DNA of 64,000 bases from Nephromyces sp. MM_2019 (taxonomy: Eukaryota > Apicomplexa > Aconoidasida > Nephromycida), in contig JADHZB010000327.1 of NCBI GenBank assembly GCA_015657535.1, positions 1 through 64,000 on the forward strand. The letters run 5' to 3'. A program made the position numbers and the translations under genes. This document shows positions 54,001 to 64,000 of the stretch, in pieces; position 1 is the first letter of the stretch, and each line of letters opens with the position of its first letter. Under the pieces are notes generated by a model. It made no database searches and had not been told where the DNA came from. It was given only the letters and a program-made list of their open reading frames with translations.

Positions 54001-56721
54001 TTTTTTGAAGAAACCTAAATCCACAAGTGAACTAATTACGGAGCTACTAACAATGTGTACAGAAAAATGTAACAACCCAGACGTTAGAGATAGAGGTTAC
54101 TTTATATACACACATTACACATCCTTATATACATATCTAACATCCTCACCTCTTTTTTAGCTTATATATATTGGAGATTACTTGCTGAGACACCTGATGA
54201 AGCAAGACGTGTAGTATTATGTGAAAAACCTACTATAAACAACGACGCTTATTCTATTGAACCAAAACTATTAGACAAACTTATTGAGAATATTTCCATG
54301 TTGGCTTCCATTTATCACAAGCCTCCAGACTCGTTTACCAATTACCAGAAAAATAGAATGGTACTTAAAACCATCTTATGTTACATATACACATAACTTT
54401 CATCATAGATAAAATTAAAAAATTTTCAATTGATATAAATAGGAAGGATCTGAAAGTGGAAGTGAGTATAGTGAATCTGAATTAGATGAAAACCAGATAC
54501 AGAGTGTACAGGACAGGATTAAAGAAATTGATACTGGTGACAATAACATCCCGTCTAGTGAAGAAGGTGATGAAAGATCATCGAGGTATATGATTGAAAA
54601 ATGATTCTATTCAATTTATATATATATATATAACACGCGGATGAAAGCACTTTACATACGTATTGTACAAATGAATAGATTCATTGGGCAACACACATTC
54701 TCTTTTATATACTTGAAATTGAACTGAAAATCAATTAGATGGGATACTTTTATAATTTTGATCATAATGAAAATTTGCATACATATTTCTATTATGACAG
54801 CTCTAGTGTCGCTTCTTCCAATGAAGCACCAGAACTAATCAATTTTGATCCACCTTCTCCTCCAGTAAGATACAGCTTTTCTTATATGTAATTGGATATA
54901 TAAATATATATATGTGTATAATTGAATTGTATACCAATACACATATTTATATAATCTTATATGTAATATTTCATATTACATTTTCCCCCTTATTTTCAAA
55001 AGCCACAACCAACGAATGTAAAGCAAGTTTTAGTTCTACCTGCTGATACCCCTGGTAGAAAGTATGGCACTACCGGTCTAAAAATAGAGGCCGCTTTTAC
55101 ACGTTCAAAAGGTAGATATTTGTATATTTTTAATAAGATCACCTATTATTTCTCAAGAAATGAATAATCAAACTTGAGTGAATACGATATCCCAACTCTA
55201 TTTATATATCAAAATGTTACATTCTACATATTCAGGTGCTATACATTTATATATGACAATTACAAACCAAACTTCTACAAGCTTATCAGATTTCGAAATA
55301 AGCTTTAGACCTAACCCGTAAGACAAATTTTAACATGACTTTACTATTAATGAAAACACACATACACATTTTTATTTTGTCACATCCAACAGATTTGGTA
55401 TTAAGAATTCTTCACCTTTCAGAATACCAACAATAGCACCATCCAAATCCTTTGGTAAGTTTATATACTAAAATTTAGACCTGTGTGCATTTTATTATCA
55501 CATAATATATATATAAATATATATTATTATTGTAGAAACATCATTGGTTATGGCGGTAGAACAAAATGATTCAAAATCAACTCTTGGGAAAGCTCTTTTT
55601 ATCCAAGTATATATATTATTTATAACATATATATTAAGTCAAGTTTTACATGAGTGTTGAGTTGAATTATATGTGAAGTAGATTTATTTTCAAGCGTGTT
55701 TGCTTATAAACTTGTGGAATGTTTATTTGATACACTAGCTCCTAACAAACAATTTATACATAAATATTTTATAACCTTCTCAACTTTTTTTATTAAAAAA
55801 ACTTAACAGACCGGCATAAAATGCAATTTAGATACGTACTACTTCACTATACCCTATGACCTATCAATTCTTTTCCTTGATACTCCTCCATTGGATATAG
55901 ACCAATTTAGAAAACAGTTCAATGAGTGTAGACCAACGAAAAGAGTATGAAAAAACTTTCTTGACTTATATCTCTCATATTTGTGTATAATTAAACAAAA
56001 CTAATTATCTTGTCATTACAATTTCACATCCTTTATTTTACAGCTGAAATTCCTTGCTAAATCCAACGAACGTTATACCGAAGCAATAATCTCAAAAGTT
56101 CTTTCTCAATATAATTATTACTTTGTTGAGTCACGTTCAGAACCTACATATGTAAGCCTATAGATCTCTATTCCTATAAACGTGTTCGATATGAATTAAT
56201 ATTTTACGCACACTATTAGGATGCTTACAATTATCAAACAACAGCTGTTATGAACTTACCATTTTTCTATGAAATATGCCTACCAAAAGCACCTGGAAAC
56301 CTTGTCAGCATTGAAATTGGTGGCCACCCATTGCTGGTCAGTCATTTATATAGTCTTAAATAAACTAATTTGCTTACACACATACATTAAAATTTCTGTT
56401 TTATAATATGTATAAATTTTATGATTTTTATAATAACTATATCCATTGTCACTTTTACTGTTTATATACATTATATTTCTTTACTAAATTTATTTTAACT
56501 ATAATTTTTGAAAGTTTAACTATACCATACAGATTTTAAACATAAATCTAAATAAAGTGTTTTTTTATGATTTAATCTCTCTACATATCAATATCTCTAT
56601 ATAATACATATCTATCTAAAAATAAAAAATTATATATAAATGTATCTTATACATTCTTTTTCAGCTTCAATTTAATGCTGTTTCTATAACCAAGATCCTT
56701 AACTTATCACCCAATAAGTAA
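51047..56721 (+). CDS. AP-1/AP-2 complex subunit beta (beta-adaptin)
   Basis: Large subunit of the clathrin adaptor complex for trans-Golgi or endocytic vesicles. Twenty-three exons join without a phase conflict to 906 residues (family about 940). The trunk is highly conserved: [139 protein letters not shown] and DVRDRGYIYWRLL. The hinge (54443-54864) is acidic and Ser-rich and contains [10 protein letters not shown], a clathrin-box motif (L-I-N-F-D). The ear runs from 55003 to the stop. Exon boundaries: 51047-51354, 51414-51553, 51717-51869, 51931-51985, 52061-52176, 52362-52460, 52577-52677, 52973-53065, 53175-53371, 53581-53681, 53744-53835, 53978-54095, 54161-54360, then ten more to 56665-56721. 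Beta1 versus beta2 cannot be decided, as many protists share one subunit. Confidence 0.96.
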
Positions 56722-59014
56722 TTTGTAGTAATTAGAAGCTATGTGATGTCTGTTAAATTATAATACTATCTTACATTTAAAAGAGAGTTTTAAAAGCTAG
56801 ATATATAATCTAAAATTTGAATAAACCTAAATCTTAAGCAGCAAACAGTAAAACCTAAAACTTCTGAAACTTTCAACAACACTATTAAGTTTAAATACAT
56901 CAAAATGATCAATTTTTTAATACACCAAAAATAAATTAAATATACTCACTTAGTTTCTTCACAAAATTATTATGTAAATCACAACTAAAATCATTCTTCA
57001 ACCATTAATCTATCTAGCAACAAGAACAATTGAACCATTAAAAGATATACAAATACACTTTGATAACTAAATATTCACATCAATATAATAGAACTATGAA
57101 TTTAAATTCATCCATACGTCCAATAGATTTATAAACTTTTAATGCTATTCAACATACGTGATAATATAATACTACAAATTGATCCAATTGTGTATTAATA
57201 TCTGGAATGGAAAATTATCATTGTTATTCATTTATTATAGTAAGAATTGAAATTTTGAACTTTTATATAAATAGAATTCTGTATAACACTGATGTAGACA
57301 AATTTTAAAAAACTGAATTATCACGTTTTCTTTGGCATTTAAAATTATTAATTGCTGAAGTTTGCTTGCAATTTTTTTAAAATTAGAATGATTATATATA
57401 TATATTAAAATTCGTATTTAAAATCTTCAAAACATTCTTCAACACAATTAGAAGCATGATAGTTTTTATCTTTATACCCAAGATATTTTTTTTTTAATAA
57501 TAGTAACATTTGGTTGCTAATTGAGATGAAATTTGCCAAATAAATTAGCTTTATATACTATAAAATCGAGATTTAAAAATTCATACCTATGGGTATAAAT
57601 TTGTACTGGTAAAATCCACACAATTACCATAAATTATTGACAAACGTATCGATGTACACATTTTCGAAAAGAAAGCACAAGTTATTCACATGCCTAAGAT
57701 TCTGAATTATAGGGCTTTATAAAGTATAAAAACTTAACAAGCTATTCAATTATGAAATTTAAAATTATACATCATCTCTATGTGAACTATAAAAATAACT
57801 CAACTTTAATATACTATTTTAAAATTCATTTGAATAGCAAATTGAATTCTTAATACATAAGTTGTCTATATTGAAACTATTTAAGCTCGATACCATAAAC
57901 TTCATAAATTTAATCATTTAATTCTCAAGACCTAAGATTTCAAAGACATTTTGTATGTTTATTTGTAATTATTTGTTATATCATAACTATAACTAGTGAA
58001 AGAGGTGATAAACACCTAAGCAAATCAAGTATTTTAGAATGTCATTCCTCATTTTGCTCAAACATCTAAAATTATTTTGAAAGCATATCAAGCTATAAGT
58101 TCAAAAAAGATATTCGTTACATAATTTTATTCTCATGTAAATTAGAGTCTTGCGGTTTATTCAAAAACATTTGATAAAACACCTTATTGAAATATATTGT
58201 CAAAAAATAAAAATTAAAACAAAAAGCATAGTTATATAATATTTGGCAAGCATACACATAACCTTGTTTATGTGTATGTGCATTGTTTAAGCACAAGTTA
58301 TTAACAAAAGTATTATTAGTTCACAAACTATAAACAAGATCATGACATTATCATATATTTCTTAGAAACATAGATTACTAACAAAAAGTGTGATTTAATT
58401 TAAATATTTTGAAAACACACATAGCATGTGTTGTTATCAATATACTATAAACAATAATTAAAACTAAAACATATATATAAGATTGACACAACCTATGTAA
58501 ATATCAACTAAAAAATAAAAACGCATCTAGGTGCGCAAAAACACAATAGGAGCAGAATCCTAACCTACTACATAGCATATGCTTAACCTAAACATATGCT
58601 TTTAATAATCAATTAAATACATATATGCTCAGCCAGTACTACTTGGTCTGTAAGTAACAGCAGCGTCACAAAAAAATTCAAAAGCAGTGAGAACTCCAAC
58701 CACCCACACTTACTAAACAAGTATATTTTATATGAGCTCCTAGTACGCGTCGGTTTTTAACACAAAATTACAAAAAAAGTTTAAAATTATAAACAAACAC
58801 CCTCAAAAAATTACTGTAGATTTTATGCATGGTACAAGTATTCACCCATAGTCACAATAAAGAACTACATATATAATGCACATATAAAACACATATATAA
58901 CTTTTCATTTGTGACAAGGCTAACAGCTTCAATAAAAGAAACAAATAGTTAAGCTGCACACATAACACCCCTAAGTATAACCAACATTTCGGATTTGGAT
59001 AGATTTCTTCTAAC
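56722..59014. other. Intergenic AT-rich region, 2.3 kb
   Basis: Very AT-rich (A/T homopolymers, TA words). No exon series found. The last 400 bp has slightly more C and includes CA-rich words. Confidence 0.55.
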
Positions 59015-59284
59015 TCAAAACATCTTTAGCATAAAATGCATGAATTTTTTACACTGGCCTCCTCTCCTCCAACTGTTATTGCTAGTTATAATTAATTTAC
59101 TCAATAACAAATCCACTTTCTTAACACATATTACTAAAACGAATTTGTCCTCTTTAAATACTTTAAATCTTATTCGGTTTTTCGATAAGATCTTTTTATT
59201 AAATTCTTCAGTATTATCAACTAAGCTCTTCACGTAATCACAAACTTTAACTAAATAGTGAGAATTTTTGTTAAATTCCACCAT
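59015..59284 (-). CDS. Possible SRP9-like signal recognition particle protein
   Basis: A single uninterrupted frame of 89 residues with an ATG start. The length equals SRP9 (about 86). By eye the order helix, RIRFKVFKEDKFVLVICVKK (beta-hairpin), then KLIITSNNSW and a basic helix KKFMHFMLKMF resembles the alpha-beta-beta-beta-alpha fold of SRP9/SRP14, where RVVLKYRxxDGxLCVKVTDD occupies the hairpin. The similarity is of pattern only and could be chance; no residue is diagnostic. It begins 20 bp from the ATG of the divergent SR gene, which is unusually tight if both are translated. Alternative view: a fortuitous open frame in the SR promoter. Confidence 0.35.
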   Translation of the reverse strand: MVEFNKNSHYLVKVCDYVKSLVDNTEEFNKKILSKNRIRFKVFKEDKFVLVICVKKVDLLLSKLIITSNNSWRRGGQCKKFMHFMLKMF

Positions 59285-59304
59285 CCTACCTTAAATTGAA
59301 AGAA

Positions 59305-61179
59305 ATGGAAGATCCAAACCCTAATATTGAAACATTAAATGATAACTTACCCTCTCAGGACCCAAGTGAAAACTATGGACAACCCTCTCCACAAGGAGAC
59401 GGTCGCAAAGTATTTGTTGGTAATTTAAGCCCTAGTATTGATAAAGAAAATCTCGGTAAACACTTTGAAAAATATGGGAAGATAGAGGAAATTGATATGA
59501 GAGGCAGATTTGCATTTATAAACTTTTCTGATCCTCAATCGGCGAGTGAAGCTGTCAAGGAAATGAATAACGGATTCGTAGGTGAACAACAGATTGTTTG
59601 CCAACATCACCAGCCTTCAACTAGATATAGAAGACCAGGTTTCACTGGAGGAAGAAGAGATCCTTATGGAGGCTTCAATAAAAGGGGAAGGACTCAACAT
59701 CGTGTAATAGTACGCTCTCTCGACCCACGATGTACTTGGCAAAACTTGAAGGACTTTGGAAGGACAGCTGGTGATGTCAATTTTGCAAATGTTTACTCTT
59801 ATGAAGGAAAAAAAATAGGAGTAATTGAATTTAACAACCCCGAGAGTCAATCCTCCGCCCTTTCCGAACTTCCTAATAGGTACCTGAATACTTCTTTTTA
59901 CCAAGATTAGGCCACTTTCTGACTTGCTTGCTTTGTCTCTTTTAATATTCCTCCTATCTAACTTTCTATAGTCTAATTAAAAATATAACCTTATGCTTTT
60001 ATTGTAATTTTTGGGAATCAGGTTACTTAATGATAGATATGTTCAAGTAGAAGAAGATTTGGGACAATTTGACCACTTAACACAACCTCGTAAAAGGGAT
60101 CGATCCCCACGTAATTTTCAAACAATAATAATTCACATAGTTTTGTTAACAATTAATCTTAAACCAATATATTATAACTTTAGATTAAATTCGTTTCTGC
60201 ATTTAACCCAGATATGACCAATGAAAATTACCGAGTAGACCATAGACCAAGGGAAGACTATAGATACCGCCCTCTAAATGAGCCGCCAAGATCTTATCAC
60301 AACTATCAAAGATACCCCTCTCCTACTTTTCATGATAAAAATCGGGTGGTAGGCACGCCAGGACGTCACCATGTCAGTACCCCTGAAAATGGACGAACTG
60401 CAAGAAGCCCTCACCACTTTTATGATCATGGTAAATATGAATAAAATAGTAACAACTAGAATAATAATTAAGAACCAAAACCTCTACCCATAATATTAAA
60501 TAATTCAGAACATAGAATCAATGAGCATCCAAGAGTAACTGAAAGGCCTCTATATGAAGAAACAGGACGCTATCGCTCTAAAGAGGCTCGCCATCCTAGC
60601 AATACCCACCACCAACATTACTATCATGGTGAAAGCCCTCCAACAAATACCATTAGGCCCCCTTCACACACTCATAATAACGTTGAAAATTATAGACAAC
60701 GTGACCTTTATTCAAGGGGAAGAAGGTATTACTCTAGCTCTATTGACTCTCCTAAGAGACACCCAAATGAAAATTATTACAATGATAGAAATATGATGGT
60801 TGAATCCTCTCGTTATAATGAACGTGGTACAGCTAATTTGACAAAATCAAGAAACTCAAGGGATAAATACAGCCCTGAAGACCGCTATGAATATGATCAA
60901 ACATATAGCCGGGGACCTCGAGATGAACCAAGGAGACATGAAATGCCATCTGATCGTTTCCGTTATGAGGATTATAACAATTATAGTAGTGCTAGAACGA
61001 AAGCACCAATAATGATTAAAGAACCATCTAGGGGACACTATAGGTGAGTATTAGTAGCACCGTGTAATTTTAGGATAATGATATTAATAAATGCTTAAAA
61101 TGTTTCCAGGAGAGACAGAAGCCGAAGCCCAGAAATTAACGATCAGCGTATGAGATATAATGCAAGGATAGCCCGTTAA
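59305..61179 (+). CDS. SR-type splicing factor, RRM plus pseudo-RRM
   Basis: Nuclear pre-mRNA splicing regulator of the SRSF1/4/5/6 type. Five exons (59305-59879, 60022-60110, 60212-60430, 60509-61043, 61110-61179) give 495 residues. RRM1 (about residues 32-105) has RNP2 VFVGNL and RNP1 GRFAFINF. The second RRM carries TWQNLKDFGRTAGDVNFANV, the pseudo-RRM signature (SWQDLKD in animals), followed across the intron by NDRYVQVEED. The long C-terminal half is rich in Arg, Tyr, Ser, Asn and His (for example RDKYSPEDRYEYDQTYSRGP), with scattered RS and SP pairs rather than a dense RS repeat. The ATG at 59305 is the first Met in frame. Identity as a two-RRM SR protein is secure. Confidence 0.93.
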
Positions 61180-61702
61180 AACATTCACCTCTTTATTTTA
61201 AATGGCTTGTACTAATATAGGCTAAAGTTTCCCTAGGTTCTTCGGACAGCAGGAACTATAGACGTTTTTAAACTTTTTGGTAGCCCACCCACTTTTTATC
61301 TCTCAAATTGAAACCCATATTCTGACATATTTACTGGGAATATTTTAGGAGCTTACTTGAACAGAAAATATTTCTAGCCAGCCTATTGTTAAAATCAAAT
61401 TTTGAGATGATCACTTTTTGATTATGTCCACCCGAATATTCATCTGAATGATCAAGACCACTATTGACAGCATATATTAAGAATTTGTCTCATAAATAAC
61501 AATTCAATATTTTTCACGGTAATAGATTAGGAGCGGTCTTTATTTCTTTGAAATCAAGCTTTTAAAACTTTATTTGCTGGATGAATTCATCACAAATTAT
61601 TTGTTTATATGTTAACGGTTATTCTTTATTTCTGGTTGAATTCACATTTGATTCCGTTTAACTTTTTTAAGGTTTATTACTTAATATCATTCAATTATGG
61701 TC
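61180..61702. other. Convergent spacer
   Basis: About 520 bp between the SR stop (+) and the stop of the small basic gene (-). No feature recognised; contains a moderately GC patch near 61235-61270 that is likely SR 3' UTR. Confidence 0.5.
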
Positions 61703-62199
61703 TTATTCAAAATGCCGTGCGTGTTCTACTATTGGGTCAAATGATTTTTTTATTAGCACTAACTTTCTTTTTCTGGGCTACTAGTTTAATATGCTTCTTT
61801 TCTTGCAATTAGCACAAATACTATGATACTCTACCTGGTTTAAATATACCAATCTTTGATTTAATATTTTTGAATGGTTCAGAATGTTGGATCTAAATTT
61901 GATTGCTTTTGAACTAGAAACTTAAGCAAGTAATATTACTTTTATGAGGTTGGTAGGAATAAGTATGTGGGGTGAAATTTACTTGCTCTAACATCAAACC
62001 TCGTGCTTTAACAAATGGCTATTTTTTATATTTGTAACTTGTAAGATTGGAATGATTGACTTATGGTTTATAATTAAAGCAACGCGCAGTTATATCATTA
62101 GAAATTGTAGGGTAGTTTCATTCATCATTTTCCTTCGTTTGGTTAAAATTTCCTTTTCATATTTACCAGTATCAATTCTCTCTTCGGAGGGTTCGTCAT
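61703..62199 (-). CDS. Small basic protein, about 70 residues, unrecognised
   Basis: Four short exons fit in phase: 62167-62199, 61993-62018, 61835-61913 and 61703-61777. The product starts MTNPPKRELILPFVKARGLI, continues AIKFRSNILNHSKILNQRLV and ends PRKRKLVLIKKSFDPIVEHA plus RHFE. It is strongly basic and helical, with no signal peptide or membrane segment; the PRKRK stretch could be a nuclear localisation or RNA-contact patch. The junction between exons 2 and 3 has two workable solutions. The opposite strand shows hydrophobic open frames over the same DNA, which I take as shadows of these basic exons. I cannot name the family. Confidence 0.45.
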
Positions 62200-63415
62200 T
62201 GTCTCGGGTGCATACAATAACTAATAAATTGTAAATTATAATTATTGTTTATTGTGACATAGTATATCAAACCTACTAAAAAATAATTGTTTTTAACTAG
62301 TTTTCCTTGTTTTTTACAATATATTTTATAATTAGATAATTTCTTTAATACTAATAAAATGCTACTTTATTACCCTTGTGATCTTTGTATAATTATAAGT
62401 TATTAGGTAAAAATAGTTAACAAAATTAGATTCTAGACTTTTGTATAGTACAATAAACATATACACACATTTGTTTAGTGAAATAAAGTAATTCAAGAAT
62501 ACACAGACACTTAATTGATTAATAAAATACAGTGATACAAAAACATAGATATATTAGATTAGCTTAATTAAGAACATCAAGCACATACTAAAAGAGACTC
62601 GCTCTTGATTAGTATAAAATGGCAGTATAAACGTAGACACATCTTTGTTTATTATCATATATAACAAACTCACAAGAGTAATTGATTAGTATAACGAAGT
62701 ATAATAATTACAAAAAATTTACTAATAAATTTATGTCATTATAGCATATTAATTAGCTATATAACAAGCATTCAAATATTCAAATTCTACCCATAAAATT
62801 TTATACACAGAATTTCTTAACTTACTACAGTATAAGACAAAGAAGTAAAAATGATCATACTATATATATATAAAGGTACAACATAATTTAAAAGATGTAA
62901 ACATTAAATTATATAATATTAAGAAAGGTAACAAACAACTCAGGAATTATAATCAATATTCTTTACAATTTCTACCAAATTAACGTGTACCAAGAACTCA
63001 TCAAGAAACAAATTATAATTAAACTGGTGTAAAACTAATTATTAACATTTAAAAAACTGAGGAATTTTATAGTAAACTTAAAATATTTGAGAGAAAATTT
63101 GTTATATTTTGTATCATAAAAGTTTTTATTTATAATCACTAATTTTAAATTTTCAAAATTGAAAACTTAAAATTACTACAATTGATTGTCTATAATAGAT
63201 TAATAAATTAAAATTTATGATAATATGATTATGGGGGGAAATAATTTATAAAGTTTGAATTATTGAGGGTTCGAGTAAATAAATTATATATAAATAGGAA
63301 TCGCCCATTTAAAAGATATTTATAAATATTTTTTATTATATAGGTTTAAAAAAACTTTCAGCTTCTGAATGAAAACATTTTATTTCTAAACAGTTTTATC
63401 CAAATTTTTGTATTC
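62200..63415. other. Intergenic AT-rich region
   Basis: About 1.2 kb with very low GC and no exon-like sequence. It includes the presumed promoter of the small basic gene and the 3' flank of the gene at the right edge. Confidence 0.55.
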
Positions 63416-64000
63416 TTAAAACTGTGTTTCTAATGTGTGTAATGATTGGCTTATAAAATTTCGGTCATCTTCATCTAATGTATGAGGTCCATTAGATAAC
63501 TGAAATAAATTATTTAGATTATAAAACGCAAATATAAATTTTATTTAATTTATATATTTGATGGTTCATACATAGATATTATACAAGAATAATATCTTAA
63601 AAATGTTCAACTTATTTGTGTTGAATGAGATAATTTATATGTTTGAGAATTATTTAATAGTGTACATATGTGTGTGCTATTTATTGGCTGATGCATATTT
63701 ATGTAAATTTTTTATTTATATGTATATCAAATAGGAATATATAATTACTATATTTTTATGTAAATGTCTCTAACCATTTCAACTATATTTTTAACAATCG
63801 GTTTATAATCATAGCTTGAAGTATCGTCAAGTTGTCCACTGATCTTTAATTGACAAATAGCGTCCATTAAATTGAGTAATTCTACTGTATTGAGTAGTTC
63901 GAGATGGTTAATTACACATTTCAAGACGCATAAATTAAGTGAGGAATAAATAGATGAAATGTGTGCAAAAAAGTGTACAATATTAACCAATGAACTGGCC
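63416..64000 (-). CDS. 3' end of an unrecognised helical-repeat-like gene (partial)
   Basis: Two exons are visible: 63775 to the window edge and 63416-63499, joined in phase 0. The visible end includes LCVLKCVINHLELLNTVELL and NLMDAICQLKISGQLDD, then after the intron LSNGPHTLDEDDRNFISQSL and HTLETQF stop. The Leu-rich helical pattern with a repeating L-x-x-L/A-I/V-C-x-L spacing recalls the heptatricopeptide-type segments of organellar RNA-binding proteins, like the large gene at the left of the window, but too little is present to decide. It continues beyond base 64000. Confidence 0.6.

Overview
This window is AT-rich eukaryotic nuclear DNA with intron-dense genes. It most likely comes from an apicomplexan or a close plastid-bearing alveolate. 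The evidence is: small GT-AG introns down to about 31 nt in nearly every gene; heavy TG/CA and AT microsatellites; and, most specifically, a gene for a ubiquitin-like protein with an N-terminal signal-peptide-like leader, matching the apicoplast ubiquitin-like protein (PUBL) of Apicomplexa. I cannot place it to genus. No tRNA, rRNA, CRISPR array or obvious transposon was seen. All gene models below were spliced by eye; junctions were chosen by GT/AG, phase and protein continuity.

Layout. 0-5 kb: TG-repeat-laden ribose-5-phosphate isomerase gene (-). 5-8.8 kb: large unrecognised, probably mitochondrial helical-repeat protein (-). 11.7-14.1 kb: small mitochondrial-type gene (-) head to head with a PRL-type phosphatase (+). 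15.1-16.4 kb: divergent 14-3-3 (-). 18.2-19.3 kb: TRAPPC2/sedlin (+) tail to tail with a one-TM protein (-). 20.4-21.3 kb: PUBL-like gene (-). 23.5-23.9 kb: tiny unrecognised gene (-). 25.7 kb: secreted ML-domain lipid-binding protein (+). 28.4 kb: glycine cleavage H protein (+). 29.9 kb: ribosomal protein L37 (-). 32.0-40.1 kb: one 21-exon gamma-tubulin complex component (-), followed by a twin-CX9C mitochondrial assembly factor (-). 42.8-45.9 kb: KRI1 ribosome biogenesis factor (+). 46.1-49.5 kb: two divergently transcribed paralogues for secreted PH-like proteins. 51.0-56.7 kb: 23-exon AP-1/AP-2 beta adaptin (+). 59.0-61.2 kb: SRP9-like ORF (-) almost touching an SR splicing factor (+). 61.7-62.2 kb: small basic protein (-). 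63.4 kb to the right edge: 3' part of another helical-repeat-like gene (-).

The genes do not form a pathway; this looks like an ordinary gene-sparse chromosomal stretch of housekeeping genes (membrane traffic: AP-beta, TRAPPC2; mitochondrion/apicoplast: H protein, CX9C factor, PUBL; cytoskeleton: GCP; ribosome and RNA: L37, KRI1, SR). The most interesting points are the PUBL-like gene, the head-to-head secreted PH-like pair, a gene with two alternative terminal exons, and a hairpin spanning a 3' splice site.
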